Below, piece by piece: positions 44,473 to 52,932 of a stretch of 64,000 nucleotides of DNA (position 1 is the stretch's first letter; the number at the start of each line of letters is the position of its first letter). The DNA comes from Mucilaginibacter phenanthrenivorans. Its GTDB lineage: Bacteria; Bacteroidota; Bacteroidia; Sphingobacteriales; Sphingobacteriaceae. Where the stretch lies: the NCBI RefSeq assembly GCF_024721155.1, contig NZ_JAHVAP010000018.1, positions 79,156 to 143,155 of the forward strand. The letters run 5' to 3'. A program made the position numbers and the translations under genes. The notes under the pieces are model-generated. The model had not been told where the DNA came from, did not search any database, and saw only the letters and a list, made by a program, of their open reading frames with translations.

Positions 44473-45708
44473 ATGAGCAATATTAATTTAATTGATTCTT
44501 TTCAGGAATTTAAAGATTTCAAGAACATCGATCGCCCTACGATGATGAGTGTGCTGGAAGACGTTTTCAGAAGCATGATCAGGAAAAAATATGGCACCGA
44601 CGAAAATTGCGACGTAATTGTTAATACGGACAACGGTGACTTGGAGATCTGGCGTACCCGTAAGGTTATGGAAGATGGTTTTAGTGAGGATGATGACCTG
44701 GAAATTGAGCTGAAGGAAGCTAAATTGTTAGATCCCAGCCTTGAGGTTGGTGATGAGCACATTGAGCAGATCACGCTGGAAAGCTTTGGCCGCCGTGCTA
44801 TATTAGCGGCACGCCAAACACTGGTTTCTAAAATTTTAGAACTGGAGAAGGACGAGATCTTCAAAAAATATAAAGACCGCGTAGGTGAAATTGTTACCGG
44901 CGAGGTTTACCAGGTTTGGAAAAAGGAAACTTTGGTGCTTGACGATGAAGGCAACGAGTTATTGCTGCCAAAATCAGAGCAGATCCCAGCCGACTACTTT
45001 AAAAAGGGTGACAGCGTAAAAGCTGTTGTTGATAAGGTAGATATGATGAACAGTAATCCTAAGATCATTATATCACGTACTGCACCTGAGTTTTTACAGC
45101 GTTTATTTGAGCAGGAAGTTCCCGAAATTTTCGACGGACTGATCACCATCAAAAAAATTGTTCGTGAACCGGGCGAAAGAGCTAAGGTAGCTGTTGAATC
45201 GTACGATGATCGTATCGATCCGGTTGGCGCCTGCGTGGGTATGAAAGGATCGCGCATCCACGGTATTGTACGTGAGCTGAAAAATGAAAATATTGACGTA
45301 ATTAACTACACCAATAATTTACAATTATACATTCAGCGTGCATTATCACCAGCTAAAATCACTTCTATTAAGTTAGATGATGAGAAAAAAACGGCTGCAG
45401 TTTATTTAAAACCCGACCAGGTATCATTAGCAATCGGTCGTGGCGGACACAACATAAAACTGGCAGGTAAATTGACAGGTTATGAAATTGATGTTTACCG
45501 CGAAGCGGATGAAACCGATGAGGATGTGGATATTGAAGAATTTACAGACGAAATTGACAGCTGGATTATTGATGAATTTAAGCGTATTGGCTTGGATACA
45601 GCAAAATCTGTACTGGCATTAACAGTTGGCGAATTGGTGAAACGTACCGATTTGGAAGAAGAAACTGTAAAGGAAGTGTTATCAATTCTGCAAGCTGAGT
45701 TTGAATAA
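44473..45708 (+). CDS. nusA: Transcription termination/antitermination factor NusA
   Basis: 411 residues. An N-terminal RNA-polymerase-binding domain (MMSVLEDVFRSMIRKKYG), an S1 domain (about 133-200, GEIVTGEVYQVWKKETLVL) and tandem KH domains (about 235-345, with VGACVGMKGSRIHGIVREL and ISLAIGRGGHNIKLA-like VSLAIGRGGHNIKLAGKL). The C-terminus lacks the long acidic repeats of gamma-proteobacteria, as is usual in Bacteroidota. It binds RNA polymerase to modulate pausing and termination. Middle gene of the operon. Confidence 0.97.
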   Translation: MSNINLIDSFQEFKDFKNIDRPTMMSVLEDVFRSMIRKKYGTDENCDVIVNTDNGDLEIWRTRKVMEDGFSEDDDLEIELKEAKLLDPSLEVGDEHIEQITLESFGRRAILAARQTLVSKILELEKDEIFKKYKDRVGEIVTGEVYQVWKKETLVLDDEGNELLLPKSEQIPADYFKKGDSVKAVVDKVDMMNSNPKIIISRTAPEFLQRLFEQEVPEIFDGLITIKKIVREPGERAKVAVESYDDRIDPVGACVGMKGSRIHGIVRELKNENIDVINYTNNLQLYIQRALSPAKITSIKLDDEKKTAAVYLKPDQVSLAIGRGGHNIKLAGKLTGYEIDVYREADETDEDVDIEEFTDEIDSWIIDEFKRIGLDTAKSVLALTVGELVKRTDLEEETVKEVLSILQAEFE

Positions 45709-45770
45709 GCGTAATAACCAAAATTAAAATCGTATTTTTGCACAAAATAGCAGAGAATTAAATATAATAA

Positions 45771-48700
45771 ATGTCAGAAGACAAATCCATAAAATTATTT
45801 ACAGCGGCAAAAGAGCTGAATATCGGTACAGGTACTATCGTTGACTTTTTGGCAACGAAAGGGTATAAGGTACAAAAACACCCTACCACCCAACTTGATA
45901 GCGATATGTACAGCGCCCTTTTGAAGGAGTTTGCTGTGGATAAAATTATTAAGGAGGAAGCTAAGCAGATCAGTATCGGAAAGATACGGAAGGAAGAACC
46001 TGCGCCGTTTCCTGAAAAACCGGTAGAGCATCGCCGCTCGAGGGATTTTGAAAATGAGGAGATCCTGATTAAAGGGGTCGGTAATCATTACAATGCCCCG
46101 GCCGCCGAAAAGCCAAAACCGGTTGAACCGCCGAAACCCGTTGAGCAGCCTAAGCCTGAAAAGGTTGAGGAGCATGGCGAGGTATTGCCAGGTGTAAAGG
46201 TAGTTGGTAAAATAGACTTGAATAATCTTAACGCTAAGCCTGCCGCACCTGTTGAAAAACCCGTTGTAGTAGAAAAAGTAGAAGAGGTTGTTAAACCTGT
46301 TGCCGTAATACCAACACCGGAGCCGGTAAAAGAGGTACCGAAGGAAGTAATTCCCGAAGCCCCGAAAGCCGAAGAGGTTAAGAAGGAAGTAATTCCGGAA
46401 GCGCCTAAAGCCGAAGAGGTTAAGAAGGAAGTAGTGCCGGTTGTTGAGCCGCCTGCAGCTGTTGAAGCTGCTGCGCCGGAAGCCGACGACCAGCAAGAGC
46501 CGGATGTGATCCGTGCTAAAGCAGAGCGCTTAACAGGCCCTAACGTGATTGGAAAGATCCAGTTACCGGTAAATGCACCAAAACGCAACCCGGTGGCTTC
46601 ATCGTCAAACACCAACAACGCGGCAGATCATAAACGCAAAAGAAAACGTAAGGACAACCAGGGCCCGGGCAATCAGGGTGGTGGTCAGCAAAATAATTCA
46701 GCCAACATGGCGCCAAATCCTCCGGGATCGCAACAGGCGCATGGCGGCAACCGTCCCGATTTCAGGAACAGGGGCACAGGCCCTAATCCGGGAGCAGGCG
46801 GCCCAGGTCACGGTGGTGGTAACCATGGAGGCGGCAACCGTCCTGATTTCAGAGGAAACAGGAACACAGCTCCGCAAAACAGCGGACCTAAGGAAGAGCC
46901 AACAGAAAAGGATATCCAGGATCAAATTAAGGCAACACTTGCCCGTTTGAGTGGAGCCGGTAAATCAGGTAAGTTTGCCCAGCGTGCAAAATTCCGCCGT
47001 CAGAAGCGTGATGATGTTGCTGCAACTGCCGAAGAGCTGGCAATGGAGAACGAGTTACAATCAAAGGTATTAAAGGTTACCGAGTTTGTAACAGCCAATG
47101 AGCTTGCAAGCATGATGGATGTATCTGTAACGCAGATCATCTCAACATGTATGAGCCTGGGCATGTTCGTATCCATTAACCAAAGGCTTGATGCCGAAAC
47201 ATTGAGCATTGTTGCTGACGAGTTTGGCTACCAGATTGAATTTGTGAAACCACAGGATGAAGAGAGCAGTCTTGATCAGCCTGATGATCCGGAAGATTTG
47301 GTACCGCGTGCACCAATTGTGACCATAATGGGTCACGTTGACCACGGTAAAACTTCATTGCTCGATTTTATCCGTAAAACAAACGTAATAGGCGGCGAAG
47401 CCGGGGGTATTACCCAGCACATTGGCGCTTACGAAGTAACCTTACCGGGCGACAAAGGAAAAATAACATTCCTGGATACACCGGGTCACGAAGCGTTTAC
47501 CGCGATGCGTGCCAGGGGTGCACAGGTAACAGATATTGTAATTATAGTAATTGCCGCTGACGATAGCGTGATGCCGCAAACCCGCGAGGCCATAAACCAC
47601 GCGCAGGCTGCCGGCGCACCAATCATCTTCGCATTCAATAAAATTGATAAGCCGGGTGCAAATGCCGATAAGGTGCGTGAGCAATTATCAGCCATGAACA
47701 TCCTGGTTGAAGAATGGGGCGGTAAATATCAGTCGCAGGAAATTTCAGCCAAAACCGGCTTAAATGTTGATCTATTGCTGGAGAAGGTATTGCTTGAAGC
47801 AGAATTACTTGAATTGAAGGCTAACCCTAATAAACGTGCCGTTGGTACGGTTATAGAAGCAGCCCTTGATAAAGGCCGTGGTATTGTTACCACCATATTG
47901 GTACAGGCCGGCCGCTTAAAGGTAGGCGACCCGATACTGGCAGGCTGTTACAGTGGTCGTGTTAAGGCATTGACCAATGAGCGTGGCCAAAGGGTTGAAT
48001 CTGCAGGCCCGTCGACACCGGTACAGGTGCTGGGTATGCAGGGCGCACCGACTGCAGGTGATAAGTTTAACGTACTTGAAAGCGAAGTTGAAGCCCGTGA
48101 AATTGCAAACAAACGTTTACAGTTACAACGCGAACAAGGTTTACGCACCCAGAAACACATCACACTTGATGAAATTGGCCGCCGTTTGGCAGTTGGTAAC
48201 TTCAAGGAGCTTAACATTATTGTTAAGGGTGACGTGGATGGATCAATCGAAGCGTTGTCAGATTCATTATTGAAACTGTCGACTGAGCAGATCCAGGTGA
48301 ATATCATTTCGAAGGCTGTTGGTCAGATCTCTGAATCAGACGTATTATTGGCTTCGGCTTCTGATGCGATCATCATCGGCTTCCAGGTTCGTCCGTCAGG
48401 CAGTGCCCGTAAGCTGGCCGAGCAGGAACAGATCGATATCAGGCTTTACTCTATCATCTACGATGCGATAAACGAGATAAAGGCTGCGATGGAAGGCATG
48501 CTTGCACCAACCTTTGAAGAGAAGATTGTTGCAAACGTTGAGATCCGCGAAACGTTCAAGATCAGCAAGGTTGGTACAATTGCCGGCTGTATGGTTCTTG
48601 ACGGTAAGATCACCCGTAACAGCAAGATCAGGATCATTCGCGAAGGTGTGGTAATTTACACCGGCGAGCTTGCATCACTGAAACGCTTTAAGGACGATGT

Positions 48701-48815
48701 GAAGGAAGTTGCTACCGGCTACGAGTGCGGTTTAAATATCCAGAACTTTAACAACATTGAAGTTGGCGATATAGTTGAAGCGTATGAAAATGTAGAAGTT
48801 AAGCGCAAGCTTTAA
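45771..48815 (+). CDS. infB: Translation initiation factor IF-2
   Basis: 1014 residues. GTPase that brings initiator tRNA to the ribosome. The G-domain carries G1 GHVDHGKTS (from residue 521), G3 DTPGHEAF and G4 NKID. The first 100 residues form the IF2 N-terminal helical domain (AKELNIGTGTIVDFLATKGY). Residues about 105-380 are a long low-complexity linker with Pro/Glu/Lys/Val repeats and a Gly/Asn/Gln/His-rich stretch; a 14-residue unit PEAPKAEEVKKEVI is repeated almost exactly (46350-46430). The long variable linker is usual in this phylum. Last gene of the operon, followed by a strong terminator. Confidence 0.97.
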   Translation: MSEDKSIKLFTAAKELNIGTGTIVDFLATKGYKVQKHPTTQLDSDMYSALLKEFAVDKIIKEEAKQISIGKIRKEEPAPFPEKPVEHRRSRDFENEEILIKGVGNHYNAPAAEKPKPVEPPKPVEQPKPEKVEEHGEVLPGVKVVGKIDLNNLNAKPAAPVEKPVVVEKVEEVVKPVAVIPTPEPVKEVPKEVIPEAPKAEEVKKEVIPEAPKAEEVKKEVVPVVEPPAAVEAAAPEADDQQEPDVIRAKAERLTGPNVIGKIQLPVNAPKRNPVASSSNTNNAADHKRKRKRKDNQGPGNQGGGQQNNSANMAPNPPGSQQAHGGNRPDFRNRGTGPNPGAGGPGHGGGNHGGGNRPDFRGNRNTAPQNSGPKEEPTEKDIQDQIKATLARLSGAGKSGKFAQRAKFRRQKRDDVAATAEELAMENELQSKVLKVTEFVTANELASMMDVSVTQIISTCMSLGMFVSINQRLDAETLSIVADEFGYQIEFVKPQDEESSLDQPDDPEDLVPRAPIVTIMGHVDHGKTSLLDFIRKTNVIGGEAGGITQHIGAYEVTLPGDKGKITFLDTPGHEAFTAMRARGAQVTDIVIIVIAADDSVMPQTREAINHAQAAGAPIIFAFNKIDKPGANADKVREQLSAMNILVEEWGGKYQSQEISAKTGLNVDLLLEKVLLEAELLELKANPNKRAVGTVIEAALDKGRGIVTTILVQAGRLKVGDPILAGCYSGRVKALTNERGQRVESAGPSTPVQVLGMQGAPTAGDKFNVLESEVEAREIANKRLQLQREQGLRTQKHITLDEIGRRLAVGNFKELNIIVKGDVDGSIEALSDSLLKLSTEQIQVNIISKAVGQISESDVLLASASDAIIIGFQVRPSGSARKLAEQEQIDIRLYSIIYDAINEIKAAMEGMLAPTFEEKIVANVEIRETFKISKVGTIAGCMVLDGKITRNSKIRIIREGVVIYTGELASLKRFKDDVKEVATGYECGLNIQNFNNIEVGDIVEAYENVEVKRKL

Positions 48816-48834
48816 TCAAAATACTATTTATAGT

Positions 48835-48869
48835 AAAAGGCCCCGTGATTTTTTCACGGGGCCTTTTTT
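48835..48869 (+). terminator. Terminator of the rimP-nusA-infB operon
   Basis: A 10-bp stem GGCCCCGTGA / TCACGGGGCC, loop TTTTT, then six T, about 20 bases after the infB stop codon. Confidence 0.92.
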
Positions 48870-48925
48870 GTGTTTAGAATGGGGATTTAATAAGGGGCTT
48901 TATTGTTGTTGCCTTTATCCCGCAC

Positions 48926-50458
48926 TCAATCAGCGTTTGCTAACGCAGCTTCCATAATCGACTGGTGGATTCTTTCGGCTGCTAACATGCCTGATCGCAG
49001 CGCACCTTCCATATATCCCCAAAATCCCGCAGAGGTGTGCTCGCCTGCAAAAAACATTCTTTTATAAGGCTGATTTAGTGCCCTTATTTTTGTGCATACT
49101 TCTCCTAATCCAGGAAAGGAATAGCCTGTTTTTGTCCATGCCTCTTCCGGCCAGCATTGATAATGCCGGTTTATAACGGCGCTATTATAACCCTTAAATA
49201 CCCGTTCCAATTCCGTGTCGAAGAAATTCCGCCTTTCCGCTGGGCTCATTTTGATTACATTCCCGGCAAAGGGGCCACCGGAAAAGCATGACAGGTCAAT
49301 CATTTTGCCGGGCAATTCCACCTGGTTATCACTGCCCTCCCAAGTCATGCCAAGGCTACCGCACAACCCGGATGGCGCTACTCCGTTTTTAATCCAGAAA
49401 CGGTTAGTTACTGCGCTCATATATTTGATTGCAACCCCGGTTTGGCTCCGTAATTCTAAAATTTTAGGATCCATACTAATGTCGGCCCATACGGTTGGCG
49501 GTGTTGCCATTACTACGTAATCAGCATAATAACTTCGATCCTTAGTATGTACGATTGCATGGTCATCCTGTACGTCTATTGCTTCTACCGGCATATTCAT
49601 AATAACATTTCTTGCACCGCTATCAATGGCTTCCTTCATCTTGGTCGCCAATGCATCGTTGCCGTCAGCACACCGGTAAACTTCGGTCATGGTCCAATAA
49701 AGTTTGCCGCCACCAGCTTTTACCTGCGCCAATACAGCAAGCAGGCTTTGCTTATCGCAGGTTACTACATTGTTATTGGTAAAGTCGGCAATTAATGCCG
49801 ATTTTAATAAAAATTCATCTTCAGGACCTAAATGCATTGTCGCGATTTGCTGGTTAAACCAGTCCAAAAGCGGTGTTTTATCCAGGCGGTCCGCATCGGC
49901 GCTTAGCCAGGGATTTTCCCAGTTAATTCCTGAACATAATTCCGTAAGCACATTAAGTACCGCGTCCATATTCAGAAAAAGCCTGAGGGCGTCTTCATCC
50001 GAAACCGGTTTGTTATTAATGATCAATGGTTCTTTCAGGCCTGCCCCTTCAAACATATCCTCTCCGGTAACTACATTAAAGCTCAACCCGAATTCTTTTG
50101 CAAGGTTAACCCATTGCGGATGATTGGAGCCAACCAGCTCTGCACCAAATTCAATGATCTGGCCTTTTGCAAATTGGTCACGATCACTAAACACCCTGCC
50201 GCCTACTCTGTTCCTTGCTTCAAGCACCACAACTGCGTGACCTCGCCTGGTTAGGTAGTATGCAGCGGATAAACCGGCAAATCCGGCTCCTACAATTACA
50301 ATACTCTTTTGATTTTCGGGAGATAAAGGAGGCGCTAAAAAATTGCCGGTTCGTAAGCTAACTGTCGCTTGCCGTGCGTTAGTAAATTCAAATTTTTCCC
50401 TGCCGCTTGGTGGTGTGCCAAACTTTTTCAGCAGTTTAGCATAAAGTGATCTTGCCAT
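48926..50458 (-). CDS. Flavin-containing amine oxidase (monoamine-oxidase family)
   Basis: 510 residues. FAD-binding Rossmann motif IVIVGAGFAGLSAAYYL (about 53-69), then the GG doublet ARNRVGGRVFSD typical of this family. The C-terminal FAD-contact motif is FFAGEHTSAGFWGYMEGAL. It oxidises an amine, using oxygen; the substrate is unknown. The N-terminal 45 residues are an extension with no signal peptide or Tat motif evident. Alone between a terminator and an empty gap. Confidence 0.93.
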   Translation of the reverse strand: MARSLYAKLLKKFGTPPSGREKFEFTNARQATVSLRTGNFLAPPLSPENQKSIVIVGAGFAGLSAAYYLTRRGHAVVVLEARNRVGGRVFSDRDQFAKGQIIEFGAELVGSNHPQWVNLAKEFGLSFNVVTGEDMFEGAGLKEPLIINNKPVSDEDALRLFLNMDAVLNVLTELCSGINWENPWLSADADRLDKTPLLDWFNQQIATMHLGPEDEFLLKSALIADFTNNNVVTCDKQSLLAVLAQVKAGGGKLYWTMTEVYRCADGNDALATKMKEAIDSGARNVIMNMPVEAIDVQDDHAIVHTKDRSYYADYVVMATPPTVWADISMDPKILELRSQTGVAIKYMSAVTNRFWIKNGVAPSGLCGSLGMTWEGSDNQVELPGKMIDLSCFSGGPFAGNVIKMSPAERRNFFDTELERVFKGYNSAVINRHYQCWPEEAWTKTGYSFPGLGEVCTKIRALNQPYKRMFFAGEHTSAGFWGYMEGALRSGMLAAERIHQSIMEAALANAD

Positions 50459-50787
50459 AATGTGATAGTTTAGGTAATTGAAACAATATTGTTTGTGTGA
50501 ATTTAGGTGATTAAAACTAAAAAGAAAAAATTTAACTGAAGATATTTTGCCGGTCGGTGAATGTTTTGAGCAAAAAAGATCAAACGTCTATAAGCTTTTA
50601 TCAATCATTGGTGATTGTTGTTAGCCGTTTTGTTTATAAAAACAGATTTCGTTAACATTATCTCTTCTCATCTGTTATACCTGAAATTTCAAAATCTGTA
50701 TCTGTTACTGTTGAATTTATACTTATAATTTTGCTGCGGTCATTAACAGTAAATGCGGCTAGCATAAATAAGATAACGACAAGTAAA
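50459..50787. other. Gap between the amine oxidase and the binding-protein gene
   Basis: 329 bases, AT-rich, no gene seen. It should hold divergent promoters for both neighbours; no perfect TAnnTTTG was found. Confidence 0.5.
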
Positions 50788-51576
50788 ATGGAAACAAACA
50801 ACTCAGGACTTATATCTTCGATAACGTCAGAACATTCGCCTTTAAAGGCATGGAGCAAGGGCACGAAGCTGCGAATTGCATATATCGAAGAACCGCCCTT
50901 CTATTGGACCGGCGAAAACCACGTCGTGAAGGGTGCAGACATCGAACTGGCCGAAGTGGTACTTCGGGCTATTGGTGTGTCGTCTATCGAATATCAGCTC
51001 ACCACCTTCGAGGAGCTTTTACCTGGTGTTCAGGCAGGTCGCTGGGATATGAACGTGCCCATTTTCGTGACTGCTGAACGTGCAAAGAACGTGGCCTTTA
51101 GTGTGCCGGTGTGGTCACTTGGTGACGGCTTCGTTGTGCAGCAGGGCAATCCGAAGGAACTGACGAGCTACGAAGCTGTGGTGAAGAGCGGCGATGCACT
51201 GCTGGGGGTTATTCCCGGGCAAGTTCAGTTGGATGCTGCAAAGTTGGCAGGAGTGAGCGATAGCCAAATAGTGATGTTCAATAACCAGCCGGAGGCAGTA
51301 GCCGCATTGCTGGCCGGGAAGATTGACGCATTTGCAGCCACGGCGATTGGGAACCGTGGTATTGCTACCGCTAACCCAAAACTGCAAGCAATTCCTCACA
51401 AAACCAGTAAAGACGGAAAAGCACTGAGCGGGGCCTTCTCGTTTAGCAAAAGCAATCACGGGCTTCTGCAAGCTGTGAATGCACAACTTCGCGAGTACCT
51501 GGGATCGAGCGATCACCGTGAGCGAATGGCGAAGTACGGAATAACGGAAACCGAGATCGACAGCGTTGTAGCGTAA
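50788..51576 (+). CDS. Amino-acid-binding-protein-like (SBP_bac_3) protein without signal peptide
   Basis: 262 residues from ATG 50788. The bilobed solute-binding fold of ABC amino-acid importers: LRIAYIEEPPFYWTGE at the start of lobe 1, GADIELAEVVLRAIG, and VPIFVTAERAKNVAFSVPV in the hinge region, the family's signature stretch. No signal peptide or lipobox is visible, neither from this ATG nor from the open frame upstream to 50731, so the protein as read would stay in the cytosol. No permease or ATPase gene lies near. Its base composition is richer in G and C and its codon use differs from neighbours, and the family is uncommon in Bacteroidota, so transfer from a proteobacterium is likely. 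Confidence 0.8.
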   Translation: METNNSGLISSITSEHSPLKAWSKGTKLRIAYIEEPPFYWTGENHVVKGADIELAEVVLRAIGVSSIEYQLTTFEELLPGVQAGRWDMNVPIFVTAERAKNVAFSVPVWSLGDGFVVQQGNPKELTSYEAVVKSGDALLGVIPGQVQLDAAKLAGVSDSQIVMFNNQPEAVAALLAGKIDAFAATAIGNRGIATANPKLQAIPHKTSKDGKALSGAFSFSKSNHGLLQAVNAQLREYLGSSDHRERMAKYGITETEIDSVVA

Positions 51577-51602
51577 CAGCTTTGTTGGTGTTATTAACAG
51601 CC

Positions 51603-51626
51603 TTTGTTGGTGTTGTCACCAACAAA
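51603..51626. repeat. Palindrome after the binding-protein gene, with half copies nearby
   Basis: TTTGTTGGTG / CACCAACAAA around TTGT is a perfect 10-bp inverted repeat. A direct half copy (TTTGTTGGTG) lies at 51581-51590 and an imperfect palindrome TTGTTGGTGACAACACCACA at about 51699. No T run, so it may be a binding site or repeat remnant. Confidence 0.6.
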
Positions 51627-51807
51627 CCGGGTATGTTTGTGATTTGCCACTCGTAACCCTACATTCGGGTTTGCCCACACTTCCGGCCCCATCCTACTTG
51701 TTGGTGACAACACCACAAGGGCGCAAAAAACGACAAAGCCTGACAATAGTCAGGTTTTGCTTCGTTCCGCAAGGGCCTAAGGGTTTCCAACAACCTTTTT
51801 CTTTTTG

Positions 51808-51954
51808 TTAGTGTCTCACTACTCTGTGATGTTTAACATGGTGGTGTTTCACATGACGTTTATGATGAACTTTTCTATGACGAACCTGGGCGTTTACGGC
51901 GCTGAAGCTAAACATAGCTAACAATACAATCACAAATACTTTTAATGCTTTCAT
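51808..51954 (-). CDS. Small secreted His-rich basic protein (48 aa)
   Basis: Minus-strand frame of 48 codons. The N-terminus is a clean signal peptide (MKALKVFVIVLLAMFSFS, cleavage after VNA). The mature part, about 25 residues, is made almost only of His, Lys, Arg and Val (VRHRKVHHKRHVKHHH and on): 11 His of 25. It could bind metal ions or an acidic polymer; function is unknown. It has good coding character and no overlap with any other gene. Confidence 0.7.
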   Translation of the reverse strand: MKALKVFVIVLLAMFSFSAVNAQVRHRKVHHKRHVKHHHVKHHRVVRH

Positions 51955-52178
51955 AATAATTGGGGTTAAGAATGTTGCCAATATTACAAATCAAATTTTC
52001 ATAACGGGGTTAACAATTTGTAACAATATTATAACAGACAAATTGGTTTATGTACAGGTTATGAATAAATTCAACTAAAAATTCAGTTTTATTGAAAAAA
52101 GTGCCCTCACGGCTTGTTTTTTAACATAATCAGCCTTAAATTCCAGCCTTTTACCAGCAATTAGAATAACCTAAATTC

Positions 52179-52931
52179 ATGAATAAACCTTTTTACCGGT
52201 ATTTTACCTTAGTATTTATTTGTGTAATGATTTGCCGGAGCGCTGCTGCCCAAACCGTGCAGGACGACAGCATTAACCGGCAGCACGCCATGGCCAACGC
52301 GGTAAATATTTACAACAAGGCTATTGGCATCCAGGCCCCCGTATTCACCGGCCCTGAATTTTATTTCTACGATCCGCACATCAAGGGAACTGCATTCTTT
52401 TTAGACATAAACAGCTTTACAGACGGCTCGGTAATTTACGACGGGTATTTTTATAAGCACGTTTCCATGTTATATGACCTTAACCTGGACGAAGTTGTGG
52501 TATTGCTGCCCGGTCGGATCGCAAGGTTTACCCTGTTAAAGGAGCGGGTTAAAAGCTTCGATTTTGCGAACAATCATTTTATCAATATAAAGGCTGATAC
52601 GCTGGGGAGCGATGTGATCTCGAACTCGGGATACTACAACCAGCTTTATAACGGTAAAATTGAAATTTTGGGCAGGTACACTAAGAGCATCCAAACAACC
52701 ACAAGCACGCTGAGCGGGTTAGAGAGTTATTTCAGCTCGTCGAAAAGTTATTATTTAAGGAAAAACAAGACTTATTATAAAATAGGCAGCCAAAGCTCAA
52801 TACTGAATGTTTTGAAGGACAAAAAGAAGGAGCTGAGGCAGTATTTGAAAACAAACAGTATACGATACAAGGACGATCCCGAAGCGGCTATGGTAAAAAT
52901 TGCAACCTGGTACGACCATTTAACAAACTAG
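52179..52931 (+). CDS. Secreted protein of unknown function, TonB-receptor operon
   Basis: 250 residues with a signal peptide (about 1-25, cleavage after AAA). The mature part has GPEFYFYDPHIKGTAFFLD and VIYDGYFYKHVSMLYDLNLD, features of a beta-rich domain, and a helical, Lys-rich C-terminal third. Not recognised. It ends one base before the TonB receptor begins, so it is the first gene of that operon. Confidence 0.75.
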   Translation: MNKPFYRYFTLVFICVMICRSAAAQTVQDDSINRQHAMANAVNIYNKAIGIQAPVFTGPEFYFYDPHIKGTAFFLDINSFTDGSVIYDGYFYKHVSMLYDLNLDEVVVLLPGRIARFTLLKERVKSFDFANNHFINIKADTLGSDVISNSGYYNQLYNGKIEILGRYTKSIQTTTSTLSGLESYFSSSKSYYLRKNKTYYKIGSQSSILNVLKDKKKELRQYLKTNSIRYKDDPEAAMVKIATWYDHLTN

Positions 52932-52932
52932 T

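Noticed and set aside
45795..46618. Long minus-strand frames opposite infB
   Set aside because: They mirror the low-complexity linker of IF-2 and are rich in Phe/Arg/Tyr or Ser/Thr/Gly as expected of shadow frames.
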